Shown here piece by piece: positions 21,590-35,038 of a DNA stretch of 64,000 bases; the first letter of the stretch is position 1, and each line of letters starts with the position of its first letter. The DNA is from Lepiota brunneoincarnata. Lineage: Eukaryota > Basidiomycota > Agaricomycetes > Agaricales > Agaricaceae. A program made the translations under genes and the position numbers. A model generated the notes under the pieces. The model was not told the origin of the DNA. It saw only the letters and a program-made list of their open reading frames with translations, and did no database searches. Location: assembly GCA_023014365.1 (NCBI GenBank), contig JAEBUN010000025.1, positions 248,001 through 312,000 on the forward strand. The letters are read 5' to 3'.

Positions 21590-22260
21590 GCATGTGAACT
21601 TACGGTACCAAGAGCGTCTGTAAATAGAATTGATGCCCAATTGCTGCCCAAGTGCTCCAACGGTTCCATCGGGTATGCGGCTACCATCGACTGAAGCTGT
21701 AGCGTTTCTTGTCACAACAAAGAGCGTGAATGGGACAAGGGCAGCAATGAGTCCGAGTGTGCAGAAAGTGAGGAGATCAGTTTGTAAGATAAGAATGCTA
21801 CGCCAGGGGGTGGAGGCTGGAATGGAAGCAAAGGGAAATGAGACTGAGTGTCGTGACAAGGATGATAAGGAAAGAGCTGTAATACCTCTTCCAGATTGTG
21901 TAACATCTGTAATATATATGCGCAATGTTGGGTGAGCATGACGGCCTAGAGGATGTCATCATACCGTTCATATTGACTTGAGCAGCAGAGATTTGGAACA
22001 TGGTGGAGGTGATGTGGCTGCATTCCAGCAGATTTGTCATGAATAAAAGCAATTAGCAAAAGGTGGCATGAAAATGAGGAAATAGGAGCTTACCAAAATC
22101 ACATGAAAAACTGAAGTAGAAACATCCAAATTAACGTGCATTTGGTCAACCTCTTCCTTACGGAAAAGGTCTTGAGCCCGAGCCCCACGGCAAGGGAGCA
22201 CGAGGGCTGGAGAGAACCTTGCTTGGGGAAAGAACACGTACTTGGTCTTTTCTACCTACA
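21590..22260 (-). CDS. Unidentified spliced gene, probable membrane protein
   Basis: Plausible exons on the minus strand: about 22250-22098 (PALVLPCRGARAQDLFRK, VDQMHVNLDVS) ending at a GTAAGC donor; about 22010-21965 (STMFQISAAQVNMN); and about 21908-21590, carrying a hydrophobic segment LLTFCTLGLIAALVPFTLF and then TRNATASVDGS, with a TTACAG acceptor upstream. The first exon matches a decayed stretch in each module (5395-5545 and its copies). Start, stop and family were not established; the 3' end may be cut near 21556, where permease-derived sequence begins. Confidence 0.4.
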
Positions 22261-22514
22261 ATCTTTTTCAAACTGTCAGGGCAGTCCTTTCTCTGATCAA
22301 CAAGTAATCCCTATTCCGGCCACATACCTGCTTTCGGGCCGTTGAAACGAAATACTGACCGTGTGTTTTACTTACATTTAGTTCAAGTCTGAGAAGTGAA
22401 GACCAAGGAGACAACAGTAAGGAGGATATCGCAGGCAGTAGACAGATGAATAATCCAATGTCCGGGAACGCATTAAGTCCCCAAGTCTTTCAGGGTCACA
22501 CATCGCAGACAGAA

Positions 22515-22646
22515 TTAGTCGTCGTCACCTCCAGAGATAGGCAAGTACTCGCAAGAAGAGCCCCAAGTACCAACAGCATTCACGATGACACAAGGACCAT
22601 TGGGGGTCAGCTTGAGGAAGGAGTAACATAGGTATGAAAATGCCAT
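22515..22646 (-). CDS. Short ORF or terminal exon, Cys-containing
   Basis: ATG at 22646; 43 residues with a hydrophobic beginning (MAFSYLCYSFLK), then LTPNGPCVIVNAVGTWGSSC and an acidic end (GGDDD). It could be a small peptide gene or the last exon of a spliced gene starting near 23048 on the same strand. Not recognised. Confidence 0.25.
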   Translation of the reverse strand: MAFSYLCYSFLKLTPNGPCVIVNAVGTWGSSCEYLPISGGDDD

Positions 22647-23671
22647 AGTGGTGGGAGAGCGGGGAGAGGGAGAGAGCAGCGAGGATGGCACAGCGCAGAT
22701 GGTTCAGTCGTCTGGCCATCGTCCTATGGTTATTGACATTAACGGTTTCCCACAGCCGAAGCTTGTTGAGTAACAAAGAGAGAGAATCGCGTGGGCCTGT
22801 GGTCGTTGCGTAGAAGTCGTCTGCATGGGTATAGTGATGATCTTCAGTGAGGATACATTTGATGGTATGGCGGCATACTCACCATCAAGACAATGTGGGG
22901 TGCCAGTAGGAGAGTCGCGATGACTCAATCTACCACTGGCGCCCCGTGGGGTGGTGGTGGATGTTGGTGTTGGCTGGGGAGAGGGAGGCGAGCGAGGACG
23001 AGCTGTCTGGGGGATTACCAAAATTCTTTGGGGGTCGTATATGCCCAAGCCGGTTATGTTACCGCTTGCTTACCCTTACAATCCGTCCAAAGAAAGCAAA
23101 GGCCAACACGATGGTGGAACTACCCAAATCACAAATCAAAATGCGATGTGTAACACTCAGGGCAGGGGAACAGCGCTTACAACACTCCATCTTCAGTTGC
23201 CATTTCCGCCAAGTGCTCTCCGGTGTTCAAATATCTACTCTAGCCCCCTTGCCCTCCCCTCCCATGCCATCCAAGGCATATCTCTGTGCTCCCCCCATGG
23301 GCGATGGCCTATATGTCGGTTGTCTGAATGAAGCATTGTCCCGGAAAGGCTGCTGGGCTATGGCGCTTTGTCGGACCCACATTTGTAAACGTTAGTCGAC
23401 GATGCACAGTATTTACGTTTGCGTGACAATGGACGCCCATTGTTACCTTTGCGTATCGAGGCGCGATACTCCTCCCAGCACCTTCATTCACGCGACTCAT
23501 TAGTCCTCTGGTAGTAACCAAATCTCCTGCCCAGGGAGAAGACTGGGAAATTGAAAATGCCATAGCATCTTGAACTCAACCTCCTCTTTTTCGCACGCTC
23601 TGCAGAATTGTCCAAGATCTTTTTTTTTTTGTGTTTTTGACTCCCGAACCTGCGTTATTCCGGAACCCGCA
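22647..23671. other. Unique spacer left of M2, no supported gene
   Basis: Overlapping short frames on both strands at 22893-23395 are Gly/Trp- or Pro-rich, and none has family features. Ends at the M2 boundary, preceded by a T-rich run near 23620-23632. Confidence 0.4.
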
Positions 23672-25203
23672 CAGCATGCTACCTGGAAAGCCTACTCTAA
23701 GGACCAAATTCGAAATTCCCGAACTTTACCTGCTGTCCGGCGGCTCAAGCCAAATAGAGAACGCGCAGAACTGATTTTGCAATCCAATTAGGAATGGTTT
23801 TTCTCAGCTCGATTGTGACTCGAGGTGCCTTAATGCTTTGTCTTTGCATGTGTGAATGGGTCACAGTAATCCCAAGGCTCATAGCGGCAGCCCCAACGCA
23901 CAACCGCCGTGAGTCAGATCAAACCCAAAGATCTGTTCATTCTAGAAAGCTCTTGGAAGGAAATCTAGGCCAAAACTTGTCCGAACGACTAGCCCATGGA
24001 CGGCGGGGGCAGAGACAATACCCATCCGGGTGCTTTAAGTCTTACTCATCGTGGTTGTTCTCTTGACCTCTTTGCTCCCTACTACACCAAGGGAAGTGTG
24101 GTCGTCCGGGACCGTCCTGCGTGAAACATCGATGGTGTCCTTTTGAGAGGGCAGCGGAATATCACACCGATTGATCTTTTCCTGCCTCTCGCTGACCTTC
24201 CTGCTGTGTGTACTGTATCCAAATTTGGCTGAAATGTTGTTGACTGATGCAATCCGGCGGTGTTTCAGCATCCTAGAAATTAACCCAAAAACCGACAGCA
24301 CCTAGTCGCTACTTTCCGTTTAGCTAATCGAAAATTCCAGCCGAGTTTCCCGGGCGGTGGAAGGTACCTCATGCCCCGATGTAGATCTTCTCCTTTGCCA
24401 CGCCGCCATTTATGGACGGTTTCCATTCAACCTTTTCCGTGATTTTCTTCCCCTTGAACCAGCCGGGATGGCTCTCCGCTGCATATTTCAATTACAACCA
24501 GGGTCCATCCTTCCTCAGATTCACTGGGCGTACAGGAAGGGAGGACGAGTGGGACCAGCCGGAGCCAACATCGACTGGGTATGTTTTGTTGTCGTTTTAC
24601 TGGGTGGGGTATGAGATGAGGATCTAAGGCGGGAAGCCCTGGCGACATTTTGTGAACAGAGGTTGAGAATACCAGGAACGCGATGGGAAGCGCTTTCAGG
24701 AATAGAAATAGACGTGCTGGCCCATATTTGAGAAAAATCTGATGGCAGGACGAGATATGATATGGTCAAGAGCGAATGAATGTCTCTCTCACAGGTATCT
24801 TGAACTTCCGACAAACAGGTGAGGTTGAACACTTGGTCCGTGCCCATTACTCACATGTGGTCATCCAGAAGATGCTGAACCGTGTGGCCTCCCAATGCCT
24901 GATCCCATACGATATACCTCATGTAAAAAGCGCGTGACAACCCAGAAGGTCAATGAAATACATTCAATTGCATAGGCAAGTGTACTGAAGCTGCTAGTAC
25001 CACGAATATAAATGCCGGTTAGCACATCTAATCATCTTCCCCTAGGGGAAACACCTGAGCAGGCAGAACGAGGTGAATTGGCTGAAGTCGGGTCGAGGAC
25101 ATAGTTGTTAGCTCACCTGAGATTGGCTCCGGGTGCGATCGGACGCGCGGCAGCCACGACATCTGTTCCCTCCGTACCCCCGGGCCTACTGGATCTGTGG
25201 AAA

Positions 25204-25491
25204 TCATCTGGCATCCGCATATCTCAGTGTGAGTATGATAAAGCCAGGACAAGGGCCCCGGATGTCCACCTCACGAAGAGGCTTCCAAGGACGCGCCTCG
25301 TCGTTGGCGAGCTTGGCATCATTGAACTTCAATGGGACGGGGGGATTCTTGGGCGGGTGGGATTGGAGATTTGGAACGATTTCGTTCAACTCTCCTCGAG
25401 GTAGCCTTGGCAATGAGGCATGGGAAGGGAAGGCTGAGGCCGTAGACACCAACATGAGGGAAAAGGCGATGAAGTTTACGAGGCTGGCCAT
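25204..25491 (-). pseudogene. Heme-thiolate peroxidase/peroxygenase, 5' exon fragment (M2)
   Basis: Same 95-residue frame as 1529-1816, identical in sequence through the signal peptide and RGPCPG motif. TATA element at 25553-25559. It lacks the rest of the enzyme in the same way. Confidence 0.7.
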
Positions 25492-26811
25492 GTTGTGTAT
25501 TGCTAATGAAAGTGTTTGTAAATGGTGACTCTATGAGAGGCTCGCTGAGCGCTTTTATATGTTTCAGGGGTGCTGCTGCAGGGAAGGAAGGAACTTACCA
25601 TTCTACTACCGCTCATCGTAGCATTGGACTGTCCTGACGCGCCACCTGAACACCATGTGCGCTGCAGCCTGCTAACGCGAGACCCAGCACTCAGTCAACT
25701 CTTGACTGTAAAAAAACCAGTGTCATTAAGAATAAAGAGCATCCGTCTTCAGTACGACACGATCAAGTAAGGCTTTTATGGCACAGCACCTTGGCTAATG
25801 CGGCAGTTGGACAAGAGCAAGGTGCATGACGGCCCGCGCTGGCAATCAGACTTGTACACCACAAACTGCTGCGCTCCGCGTCGTCGCAGGGCCAATCGTC
25901 AGCGCCGGAGCGTAGGGCTGGTCCCACCTGAATCAAGATAAACCAATGAGTCACCGCATGGGAGGCATGGCACCAAGCTCAATACAATGGTGACCCACCC
26001 GTTCGTGCCTCGGTGGGTGGGGTGGCGGGGAGACTTTCTTTTCTTGGGGTTCATCTGCAGCAAGAGGAACGTTCAGAAGAGTTTTTGGGTCCCCCGAGTT
26101 GTACCTGACTTCGGGCTAGGCTATGGAGCTATCAGTTGACAATGGAGGGGCAGCACTCGGCATGTAGCTAGGACATACTTCATAAGGTGCATAGGTGCAT
26201 CGGTAGCGGGATATTTGGACTTTGTGCGGGGGGAGGAGGGGGAGAGGTTGGGAATCGGGTCAATCATCGGGGGTAGTGGTAGGCCATGGAGTTGTGACTT
26301 GTTAGTTGAAGGCGGAGCGGTTCGGCTCGGCGAGTGGCTCGTGCGTACCGTGCTGGGGTGCATCAGAGGCCAGCTCATTGGGTTCGGGTGGGGAGGGACC
26401 AAAAATCGATTGAACCACCGCGGTGGCAGCAGGGCAGGGGGTAAGACTCCGGGGGCTCCATCGATCCATCAGCTGGCCAGGAAAACCATGCCGGAGCTTT
26501 TGATTAGCCGAACAGAATGTGGTGTCCAGATCTTGTCGATTTCTACGCTGCTGGACACATTCAAACCGTGGCCAGCAACAGCACCTTGACCATATATAGG
26601 CATGATATATACAACACGAACCCCGGCCAACGGCTGGGAAGGTCCGCTGATGGGCCACGCTGCTGCCCTTTTCCTAGGACACCATCATGAATTACGCAGG
26701 ATGTACGAAATTGGTGCACGCGTCAGGCGCTGGCAGAGTGTGACCTGGAAAGGGAGGTCAGAGGGGGCACAGTTGAAAGAACGTTGATGAGTTTGGTTGT
26801 CTCTACTCTAT

Positions 26812-27241
26812 CTAGAGGCATTCCTGGCTCACCTCTAGGGTGTTCAACGGTCCGTCAGTCATACGAGTTGTGGCCTCGAGTGCCGATTGAGGCGCTTTCC
26901 GAGACGACAGAACAGGCAGATCTCTGAGTTCGAGATTGAATGAAATGGGTCTTGTTTTGGGGTAGCCCTTACGAACCTCGGGATCATCACTTTCGTACCG
27001 CGGGTGCAAATCCATTACAAGTCCCCAAGCTATGGAGCTTTCCCTGTAGGTGAAGCTCGTTCTTGGGCACCGTCTGCTTCAAAGCAGGCCCTCCAGCTGA
27101 GCCACTCAATGTATAGATAGGATTGCGATTTACCTGTTGCGGCCTTGGAGCGAACTCGGCCAGCAGCATGCCACAGCCTAAAACGTGACACAAGGCAACA
27201 AGGGTCAGCAACAAATCAAAGAAGCGCGAATAATCGCGCAT
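26812..27241 (-). CDS. Small secreted or membrane-anchored protein, uncharacterised (M2)
   Basis: Counterpart of 3149-3572. The N-terminal hydrophobic exon is preserved, with VPRP changed to APRP. The second open stretch (26812-27015) lacks six bases relative to M1, changing CERYEG to RYES without shifting the frame. Confidence 0.35.
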
Positions 27242-30200
27242 GGAACGGAGTAATTGAGTTCAGGATGTCATCATGCATTCAATTTCCCTCGGCTCCCGCC
27301 GTTGTCCAAAACAGAATTTTTCGAGTCAGAAGTGCCAGTGGACTGATGGATTTTGCGTCTGTGGGTAGCACTCCGCGCAACGCCGCAATGGTTCTGACCA
27401 GGCATCGATATTGTTTAACATTTAACGTCATAGATTATCATTTACTAATGTGGGTCCTGCGATGAATCGCAGCCTTGCAACTTCACCGGAGTGGTACTGT
27501 GGTAGGTGGTCCCTGGTCGGCCGTCAACTACAGTCATAAGTGTTCCCTTGCATGAGAGCACTCGAGGAACACAGGAGGTGGAGAAGGACCCCGGTTCTAC
27601 GATGACGGCTGGGCGGCAGAGTTGTGACCGAAAGTGAAGTGATCTTACCGCCCTAGTTTTATCCCGAGTATTACATATTCGGCCTGGGCTTCTGATTCGG
27701 GCGGTTTGACAGCCTCATGTTGAGCTTTCTTTCTTTGGACTGGTCGTGAAGACAAAGCAAGCCATGCCCAGTAAATCTAGAAAACCCCAGACGATTCGTC
27801 CCCCCCCCCCCTCCCCGCACATCCCTCCCCATGGCTCCCCTCTCACCAGCCATGCCCACCACCTCAACCCTGTTCATCGAACAGCATTCTAAACTGGCTT
27901 TCTAAATGCTCTCTACGGGTCTTTCCCTTCCTGTAGAGCCTCAAGTTGGTTTTCGATTACCTCGCCGCGGATGTCGGATTTCCGCCTTGTTCGACATCGT
28001 GGAGGTTCCCGATTCCTGGAATCTATCTGCCGACAAGTTGTCATCAAGAAAGATACATCGCCGCAGCCGTAACACCTCATGGGATGGGCGCAAGCACTCT
28101 GCCCAGTGGCGCATCTGTTCCATCCATACAAAGCCCCCTTCTACTGGTGCCCATTCCTAGAAACAGGGTAGCGATGATCCGGGTACCCTCCCAAGCCTTG
28201 AGTTTCTCCCTGCATTCTCTGTTGACAAGTTTGTGGGATCAGCGAGTGGCGAACCGCCCCCCAACAAGGATTTAATGTGACCGTTCATGATCTCTGGCTG
28301 ATATGTGTCTATAACCTTCAAGCTACGGAGCACGAGAACATCGATTACTATCTTTGGCCAGGACCATCTGCCTTGTACGCCCAAGTCTGTGTCGGCAATA
28401 CGTGGATCCACTTTATCAAGCTCTAGATGGTCAAGATGATAATGACAGGTGCACGTCTATTTAATAGAGGAATGCACTCAATTCAAAGCCACGATCCCGA
28501 CGGGACCTGCCTGCTGCCTCTCTACTCTCACTATACATTGATGTATACCCTCAATGCCTATTGGTGAGTATTTTCGCTCCTCTGGTACTTCGCCCTGTTT
28601 GACTGTGCGGTACGGGGAATAGGGACGCCAATGATCCGATAACAACCAAGCTACTCAAGTCAGATGTTTCTAGAACATCAAAACACTCAAAATGTTACTA
28701 TGTGCCCGCTCTCTTGCTACCGCATCAGGCGTGGGCCTCCGGCCTATTCCTCAAAACCCCCCTGGCTCCAGATCGAACCTCGAGTCACGCCTATACCCTG
28801 TCTTTACCAAACACTATTTTTGCATGGTGCTACCTTCGAAAGCCGCTGGTTTATTTCTGGAACAGACGCTGGCTGGGTCTATGCGCAATGCGGGAATTGA
28901 CGCCATCTTGGACCTCTGCACATCGCTGTATGTTACTCACTGTCTGCATTTTACGATGGTAGGTGACATGGTGGGTGCCTGTCTGCGTGAGGCTCGTCCG
29001 ATCCTCGTACCTGGGTCATGTTTCTCCTTATTTCATATCCACAAGTGCAGGTACGAAATGAGGTAGGTGGTTCTTTTCCCAAGCAAGGGCATCCAGCCCT
29101 CGTGCTCCCTTGTCGTGGGGCTTGGGCTTAAGACCCTTTCCGTGAGGAAGGGGTCGACCAAATGCACGTTAAATTGGACATTACCACTATGTTTTCCCTG
29201 CCTCATTTTTTGATTTCGGTGAGCCTGCATATTTTCTTCCTATGACACCTTTGGCTAACTCGTTTTGTCCACGACAACAGTGCTTTTTCGAGACAGCTAA
29301 AGCACCGCCAAATTATTATTGCTGCCACGGGTTCACAGGTATATAGTTGACTTGCTAAGTACGCCACGCAAGCTAATTGTTGGCTTCGTCATGTTCTTCG
29401 CATGCCCAGCGTGCCTGCTTTACCTAATCAGGGTCGACTTACAAGGTCCGTTTTCGTCTTTGCTCACCACACCCTCTCATAAGCCCCTTGCAGGCACAGC
29501 CAAGCCGAGGAGTCCGAGTGGGCCTGACCGTCGTGCGGCTCGCGAAGAGAATAGGGCGTTCTGCAGTGAAGGTATGATCCTGTTTTCTCATTGGAGGTGT
29601 GTGGTGATATTGGCATATCAGAGGCAGTGTGCGATGTTGCCAGGGTCGTCGAGGGACGGGAAGGAGGGGCTGCCGGCGGGTCGGGTTTGGACCTCGGGGT
29701 TATCCGCGCTCCGACTTCCGGCAGGTCCAGTCTACTGTCGGAAAAGCTGGAGCGATATTGGTTGTCCTCACTGCGTGGTGTCGAGACCACAGAGCTCCCT
29801 CTCAAGCAAATCGTGTCAATGCGAGCTAAGGAGGCACCCTTCCGGGTGGGTGTTGCAGGACGGTCATTGGCGATGCCACAGGCAATTACGCATCAACACG
29901 TGGACGCCTCTCTTTCTCACAGTCAATGCTAATCGCCAGCCAGTTTTGTGAATTATCCAGAGAAGCTCTTCTCAGCATACGGGTCACCAAACGACGTCCA
30001 GAAATGCCCGAAAAGCCGCATTTGAACGGTGTGGATGGAGCCCTTAAGTGATGGTGGCACTGCCTGGATTTTACCCTGGGGATGTTTTCGGAGATATTCC
30101 CGCATGATGTTGGCACATCGCAGGGGCACTGGTGTTGACGTTGAGAGGCGGTCTTGTGATATGTGACGTCACCCCTGGCCACGTGCTTGCGATCCGTTCA

Positions 30201-30249
30201 TGGGCTCAATCGTGTTGGCGACAAATATAAGATGCAGTAACCGACGACA
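27242..30249. other. M2 counterpart of 3573-7351, no named gene
   Basis: Contains the same unassigned open stretches as M1 (28692-29066; 29319-29951 is one fused 210-residue frame). The Pro-rich hypothetical gene of M1 (6190-6747) is missing because M2 joins directly at 29940/29945. Confidence 0.4.
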
Positions 30250-31348
30250 ATGGGTGCCGTCCTGTCTCCACTTCTCAACGCAGCCAACTCTACTACTAGA
30301 GACGAAGACTATATCCCTTCCGAATCAGATGTCTTCGCTACTTGTAATATTTTGAATTCCCGCCTTCCACTCGAATTAGTGGATACCGTTCTGGATCTGG
30401 CCAAATATTGGCCATGTATTTCAGCGATGTGTTCGTTATCCTTTGACCTCTCTGCTCCCGCAGGACAGGAGATAGCATTTTGTTGCTTCATAACACCGGG
30501 TATACCCTGTGCTTCCCGCCTGATAAAGACAAGGAATCAAGTGGAGGATCAGGTGGAGTTGGAGGACTTTGAGGTCGATGTCAGGAGGCGGGTCAAAAGA
30601 GTAGTCTTTGAGATATCCAGTCGTGACCAGGGGTGGGGTGGAGAGCCAGGTTTGACCTGTCCGTTACTCTGAGTTCGAAAAAGCGCCACTCTGCAAGCTA
30701 ACTCTCTCTCTTGCCCTAGTACCTTATGCTGGATCTTGGACGTGGTTCGACGCCGAGATATGGCGTCCCAACGGTGTCCCAGAACCCACTGGCCACAGTT
30801 TTTATGAATCGATCTCGTCCACCATAACTGAAAGCGCTCAGATCAATCCCGAGATGATCTCACCAACGGATGAAGAGCTCGCTGCTGCTGGATACCACCG
30901 AGTCGAACCTCCGTCCTCTTGCGCCGACATTCAGGCCAATACCTCATGGCTCATCCAACGCAATCGGCGGGCCAGTTCCCGGGTTCGAACGCATGTAGTT
31001 GGCTGGTCAGACAGGGATTTCGTCCATCATGAATGCCATCCGGAGTACGGCTCTGATAGTTCTGTGTCGTCGGCTTCAGATAGCGATTCCGATACACCTG
31101 CGCAAAGTACTTCAGCCCCAACTCGGGCCACCCTTCCCGACCTATATGGTTGTGGGAATGGAGCTGGTTTTGTTCGATCTCTTCAAGTCGGTGATCGTAT
31201 TGCTGTCGTAGCTAGGGCGAAGGTACGAACGGAGTGTTCCTATCCAAGTACGCCCTCTGTTGTGCTAACCTACACGATGTAGTATCCTGGCTGGGAGAAC
31301 CAACTCCATGGCAATCTCAAAGCCAAAATAATGTACACTATTATCTAA
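30250..31348 (+). CDS. F-box-like basidiomycete family protein, 322 aa (M2)
   Basis: Exons 30250-30649, 30720-31222 and 31283-31348 have the same lengths and phases as the M1 gene and join to 322 residues. Changes are few (for example AANS for AADS near the start, AKYWP for AEYWP). All landmark motifs are kept, including GDRIAVVARAK joined to YPGWENQLHG. Probably functional; role unknown. Confidence 0.75.
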
Positions 31349-32366
31349 CAGCTTGTCTCCTGCCTTTAATACAGGTGTCACCTTCCTCCCTCGAACTTGC
31401 CTGCATGTGTCACGGCTATGGATCATTTATTCCCCTAAAGAACAACCGGCCGAGGAAACCGCACTGGGAACGGGTGGATTCGGTCTGATTCGATTCCAAA
31501 TCATGGATGATGACTCCTCTGAGAGACACATCTGGTGGCCGCACATAACGCCCTATGCCGGGAGGTGGGCCGAGGGGAAAAGGGGGCAACACGGAAGTTT
31601 GAAGTCGGCTATGTAAAGATTTTTAAGATAAAGGGATGAGCAGGGATGTGAAAAACGATGGGTGCACTGGCAAATTCAATGAGGGAATTAGATTGATGTG
31701 GGTTGGCGACGTTAAATCACTCGGTGATATCGCTTAATATCTGCCGCCCACAACCTCGAGTCTTCACACTGTTGCCCTGAATGGCAAGCGCACGGGCCAA
31801 AGGGGGATGTCATCAGGGTTGTGCCCTAACAAAGCAAAGCGCGTGTGTTCCTCCCTGTCGATTCTCCTCAACACAGTGTGCTTCACCAGCCGTTCATGAA
31901 GCAGGAATACCCGATGAACATTGGTAATGCTTTATTATATGAAAACCAAATCTGATCAGTTTGTATCTATTTACTCGCAGGCTTTGTTGATGTACTGGTA
32001 CTATACAGCCATCGGCAGCACACCAAAGGTTCATGGCAACATCAACGGCTGATCAACTTCCCTTTCTGTGCCGCCTATGCTCAGTGCTCATCCCTGGTAA
32101 TTCGCACGGAACTACATTTATCAATGATCGCTTGTCATATAGTGGGGATATACGCTCGGTAACTCGATGGTTTGTTCCCGTTGGCAATGGCTCATCTTGC
32201 CAGCAGAGAACTCAATCACTTTATCACGACGAGAACACTCGCCAACTGAACCGAGGGCTTCGGAGTCTAATAAATAATCGATAACCTCCAAGCCAAGGAT
32301 TTTCTTCTATTCCTCCATCCTCGTCCTCTCTTCCCCTCCTTGGACGCGGTTCTGGATAAGACGGCA
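31349..32366 (+). other. Downstream stretch and copied permease upstream region (M2)
   Basis: Includes 31353-31616 (counterpart of 8455-8742, ending early after a one-base change) and the permease-type upstream region that leads to the exon copy at 32367. Confidence 0.45.
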
Positions 32367-32521
32367 ATGTCGAAAGAAAGAACCCATGTCGAGACCTCTA
32401 GTACCAGTGCTTCCTCCGAACCTGAACCACGAATTGACCTCTATGGTCCCTCGAAGAAGAGCGTATGGACCCGCCTGGGCCTCTGCTGGGAGAGTTGCAA
32501 GCGCGCAACAGGAACGGCAGG
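32367..32521 (+). pseudogene. Orphan first exon of amino-acid permease (M2, internal)
   Basis: 155-bp exon with MSKERTHVETS and the same donor as the complete gene; no further permease exons follow. Counterpart of 9463-9617, with one change in WESFKRA to WESCKRA. Confidence 0.75.
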
Positions 32522-32783
32522 GTTGGTGGTCCTGAGGGAAGATGCGATAGGCGGTTTCAAGCGGTCCACAATGAGGTCATGTATGGGCTCGATGTTCGGG
32601 GGGCTGGAATGTTGTGAAAAAGGAATGGTACGCTCGTTTACTTCCTTGCTCATGCAACTGCTCACCTCCAGGCAGATCGCAGGGGAATTTGGAAAGCTCG
32701 TCGTTTTGGTAGGTCAAGGTTGCAGGATATCGGCTTAGTTAACCCATTAGTTTCATAGGAAATACCAGAGGACGAAACACAAC

Positions 32784-34372
32784 CGGGGCTCTCTCGCAGT
32801 CCTTATTGGGGCCACGCCAAAGTTGAAAGCCATGTGACTGAAGCCCATCGCCGCGTCAATGAAGTCCGACTATCAACCGTCCCTTCCATCAACCAATCGT
32901 CACGTCGTGCCAAGCCATAATTACCACAAATACCCGCTGTATCCAATTCGCCTTTTGTCCACCAGGGAAGCCCCTCATCAGCAACCCAGCTGCCTATTGA
33001 CGCCTACAATGACGGTGTCATACGTGACTATCCTCCCTGTCCCCAGGGGCCAGGATCCAATTTTCTCGATCATCATCAGCAACGCCCGTGAGCACATTTA
33101 ATCAACAACCTCGATGTACTACGGTTCCTTATCCAGTGCATCCGCCATTCAGTCCGGTACCAATCGCAGGGTCGACGAATTTGGTTCCACCAATGGCCCC
33201 ATTGACACCCCAACTACCAGCGGCGGTCACTTTGCAACTTTCCCGGTCAAAGGGCGTTCCGGGTCTGTGGGCACCAGTGGTGATTACCAGTTCCATGATA
33301 ATCCATCCCTCCCCGCTGCTGATTGCTGATTATGGATCTACCGGCTCATTCTCGTCTTCAATAACGCAGGCACTTGCCTCAGAGCTATTCCCACGGGATG
33401 GCAAAACCCCTCCCCTTGGAAAACTGGGACTGTTCAGCCGTGACGGTCTTGCCCCCGCGTACGAGCCAAACCCGGACAACCCTTGGGCGGGCGGGCAGCG
33501 GTTGACTCACAATGACCACATATTACTCTCCGCTCATACCAGACAGACTTCCAACTTGTCTGAGGACGATGCATTGCTCGCGTACATGACCGCTTTTCAA
33601 GAGCCCGTCACCGACCAGGAGGAGAGCGCTGGCGTAAAGCAAGACAAACACGTGAGCAGACACGTAAGGTTTGGAGAAGTTCGGGAGATTGATGAGGGAC
33701 CTGCTTTCTCTCCAATCCCACCGCAGCATTCGCCCGACGATTTGTCTACGCATGGCAGACAACCACCCGAGGATAGGAGTGCGTTTCTATCAATCACCGC
33801 CACTTTGTCTCTGCTGACCATAAGTCCAGATCACCGCGTCGAAGAGCCGGCTCATCCACAGGATGCAAGTCCCGTTCATATCAGCCGCGTACCAGGACCA
33901 GACGATGACCCTACCGCTCCCCTGAACCGGGAAGACGAAGAAAGAGCGCTCAATGCTGCGGCAGCGAGGGAGGTTGCGTTGGAACTACAGCCAAGTACTA
34001 CTACATCCAGGACCTCATCCTTATCCCCAACCTCTCCGGTACCAAGTGCGGTTACCCCTCAACAAGAGACGCCAAAGGGAACCACCAGCCTCACCGCTCA
34101 TTCCTCCGAGCGCGTCATATATGGCCGACAGGTGGAGTGTCTCGCCCTGTCTTGAATGCACCCCTACATACGCTGAAAGCCCACATACCGGATCCCCCTC
34201 TTCACCGCTCACGCAGCAGCACAATATCGTATCTTCTCCTATGACACAACCGAATCCATTCAATCCCCCAGTGCCACAGGCCCATATTTATGGTCAAGGA
34301 CATCCTCCACCAAGAATCACCGTGGACCATCCGCAGCCCTATGCTTCACAACTAGATTCATACCAGCGCTAA
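32784..34372 (+). pseudogene. Ser/Pro-rich disordered protein gene, frame-disrupted (M2)
   Basis: The 355-residue frame at 33088-34155 is identical in protein sequence to M1 10184-11251, and the frame 33953-34372 is identical to 11049-11468. It shares the 7-bp duplication (near 33325) and the 1-bp loss that distinguish it from M3. Location 5' of receptor A2 is preserved. Confidence 0.5.
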
Positions 34373-35038
34373 GCCGCTATTCCGCCACGGGACCAACATT
34401 ACGAGGAACAGTCTAGCCAGAGCCAGTATATGCCAAGTTCGCCGGCGCCGGCCCCGCGACTGCCACCACCGCAGATCAACTTTCCACCAGAACACTCTGG
34501 TCCTCGTGGGCGATTTCCATCCTGCCAAGAACCAGCGCAAGGCGACGGAGCTAATGACTCAACGATGAGCTCTGCATATCAGACCCCAGCTCAGACCCAG
34601 CTCAGACCCCATCTGAGCATGCCCCTCCTTCACCGGGCGTCACTTATGTTTTCTTCTGTTGTACTCTATTGTACGCTATGATTCGTCTCCATCATGCTCT
34701 TGGACCCCCTTTGGACACTGATTTGTTGAGGACTCTTACGACGACGAAGGACTCGTCTAAATCGTCTATGGGTTCACACTAGCACATGTAATTCTATAGG
34801 TATGTATCCGAGTTTTATGCTTCATTGTATCACTCGAGCAAGGGCAGGAATGCTCGCTCATAAATCTCAGTCGCTTTGGACCAATGTCAGCAATGGCGGG
34901 GTAACGAAATGCCGGAGCCCAGGTCGCGATTTTTGCTGAATGATGTCACTAAAATATTGCTGTGGTCCAGATCTCGTGGGAAGATTGCTGCTGTAGAACA
35001 CAATGAGGCAGCATTAATGGCGCCCAAGAACTCAAGCC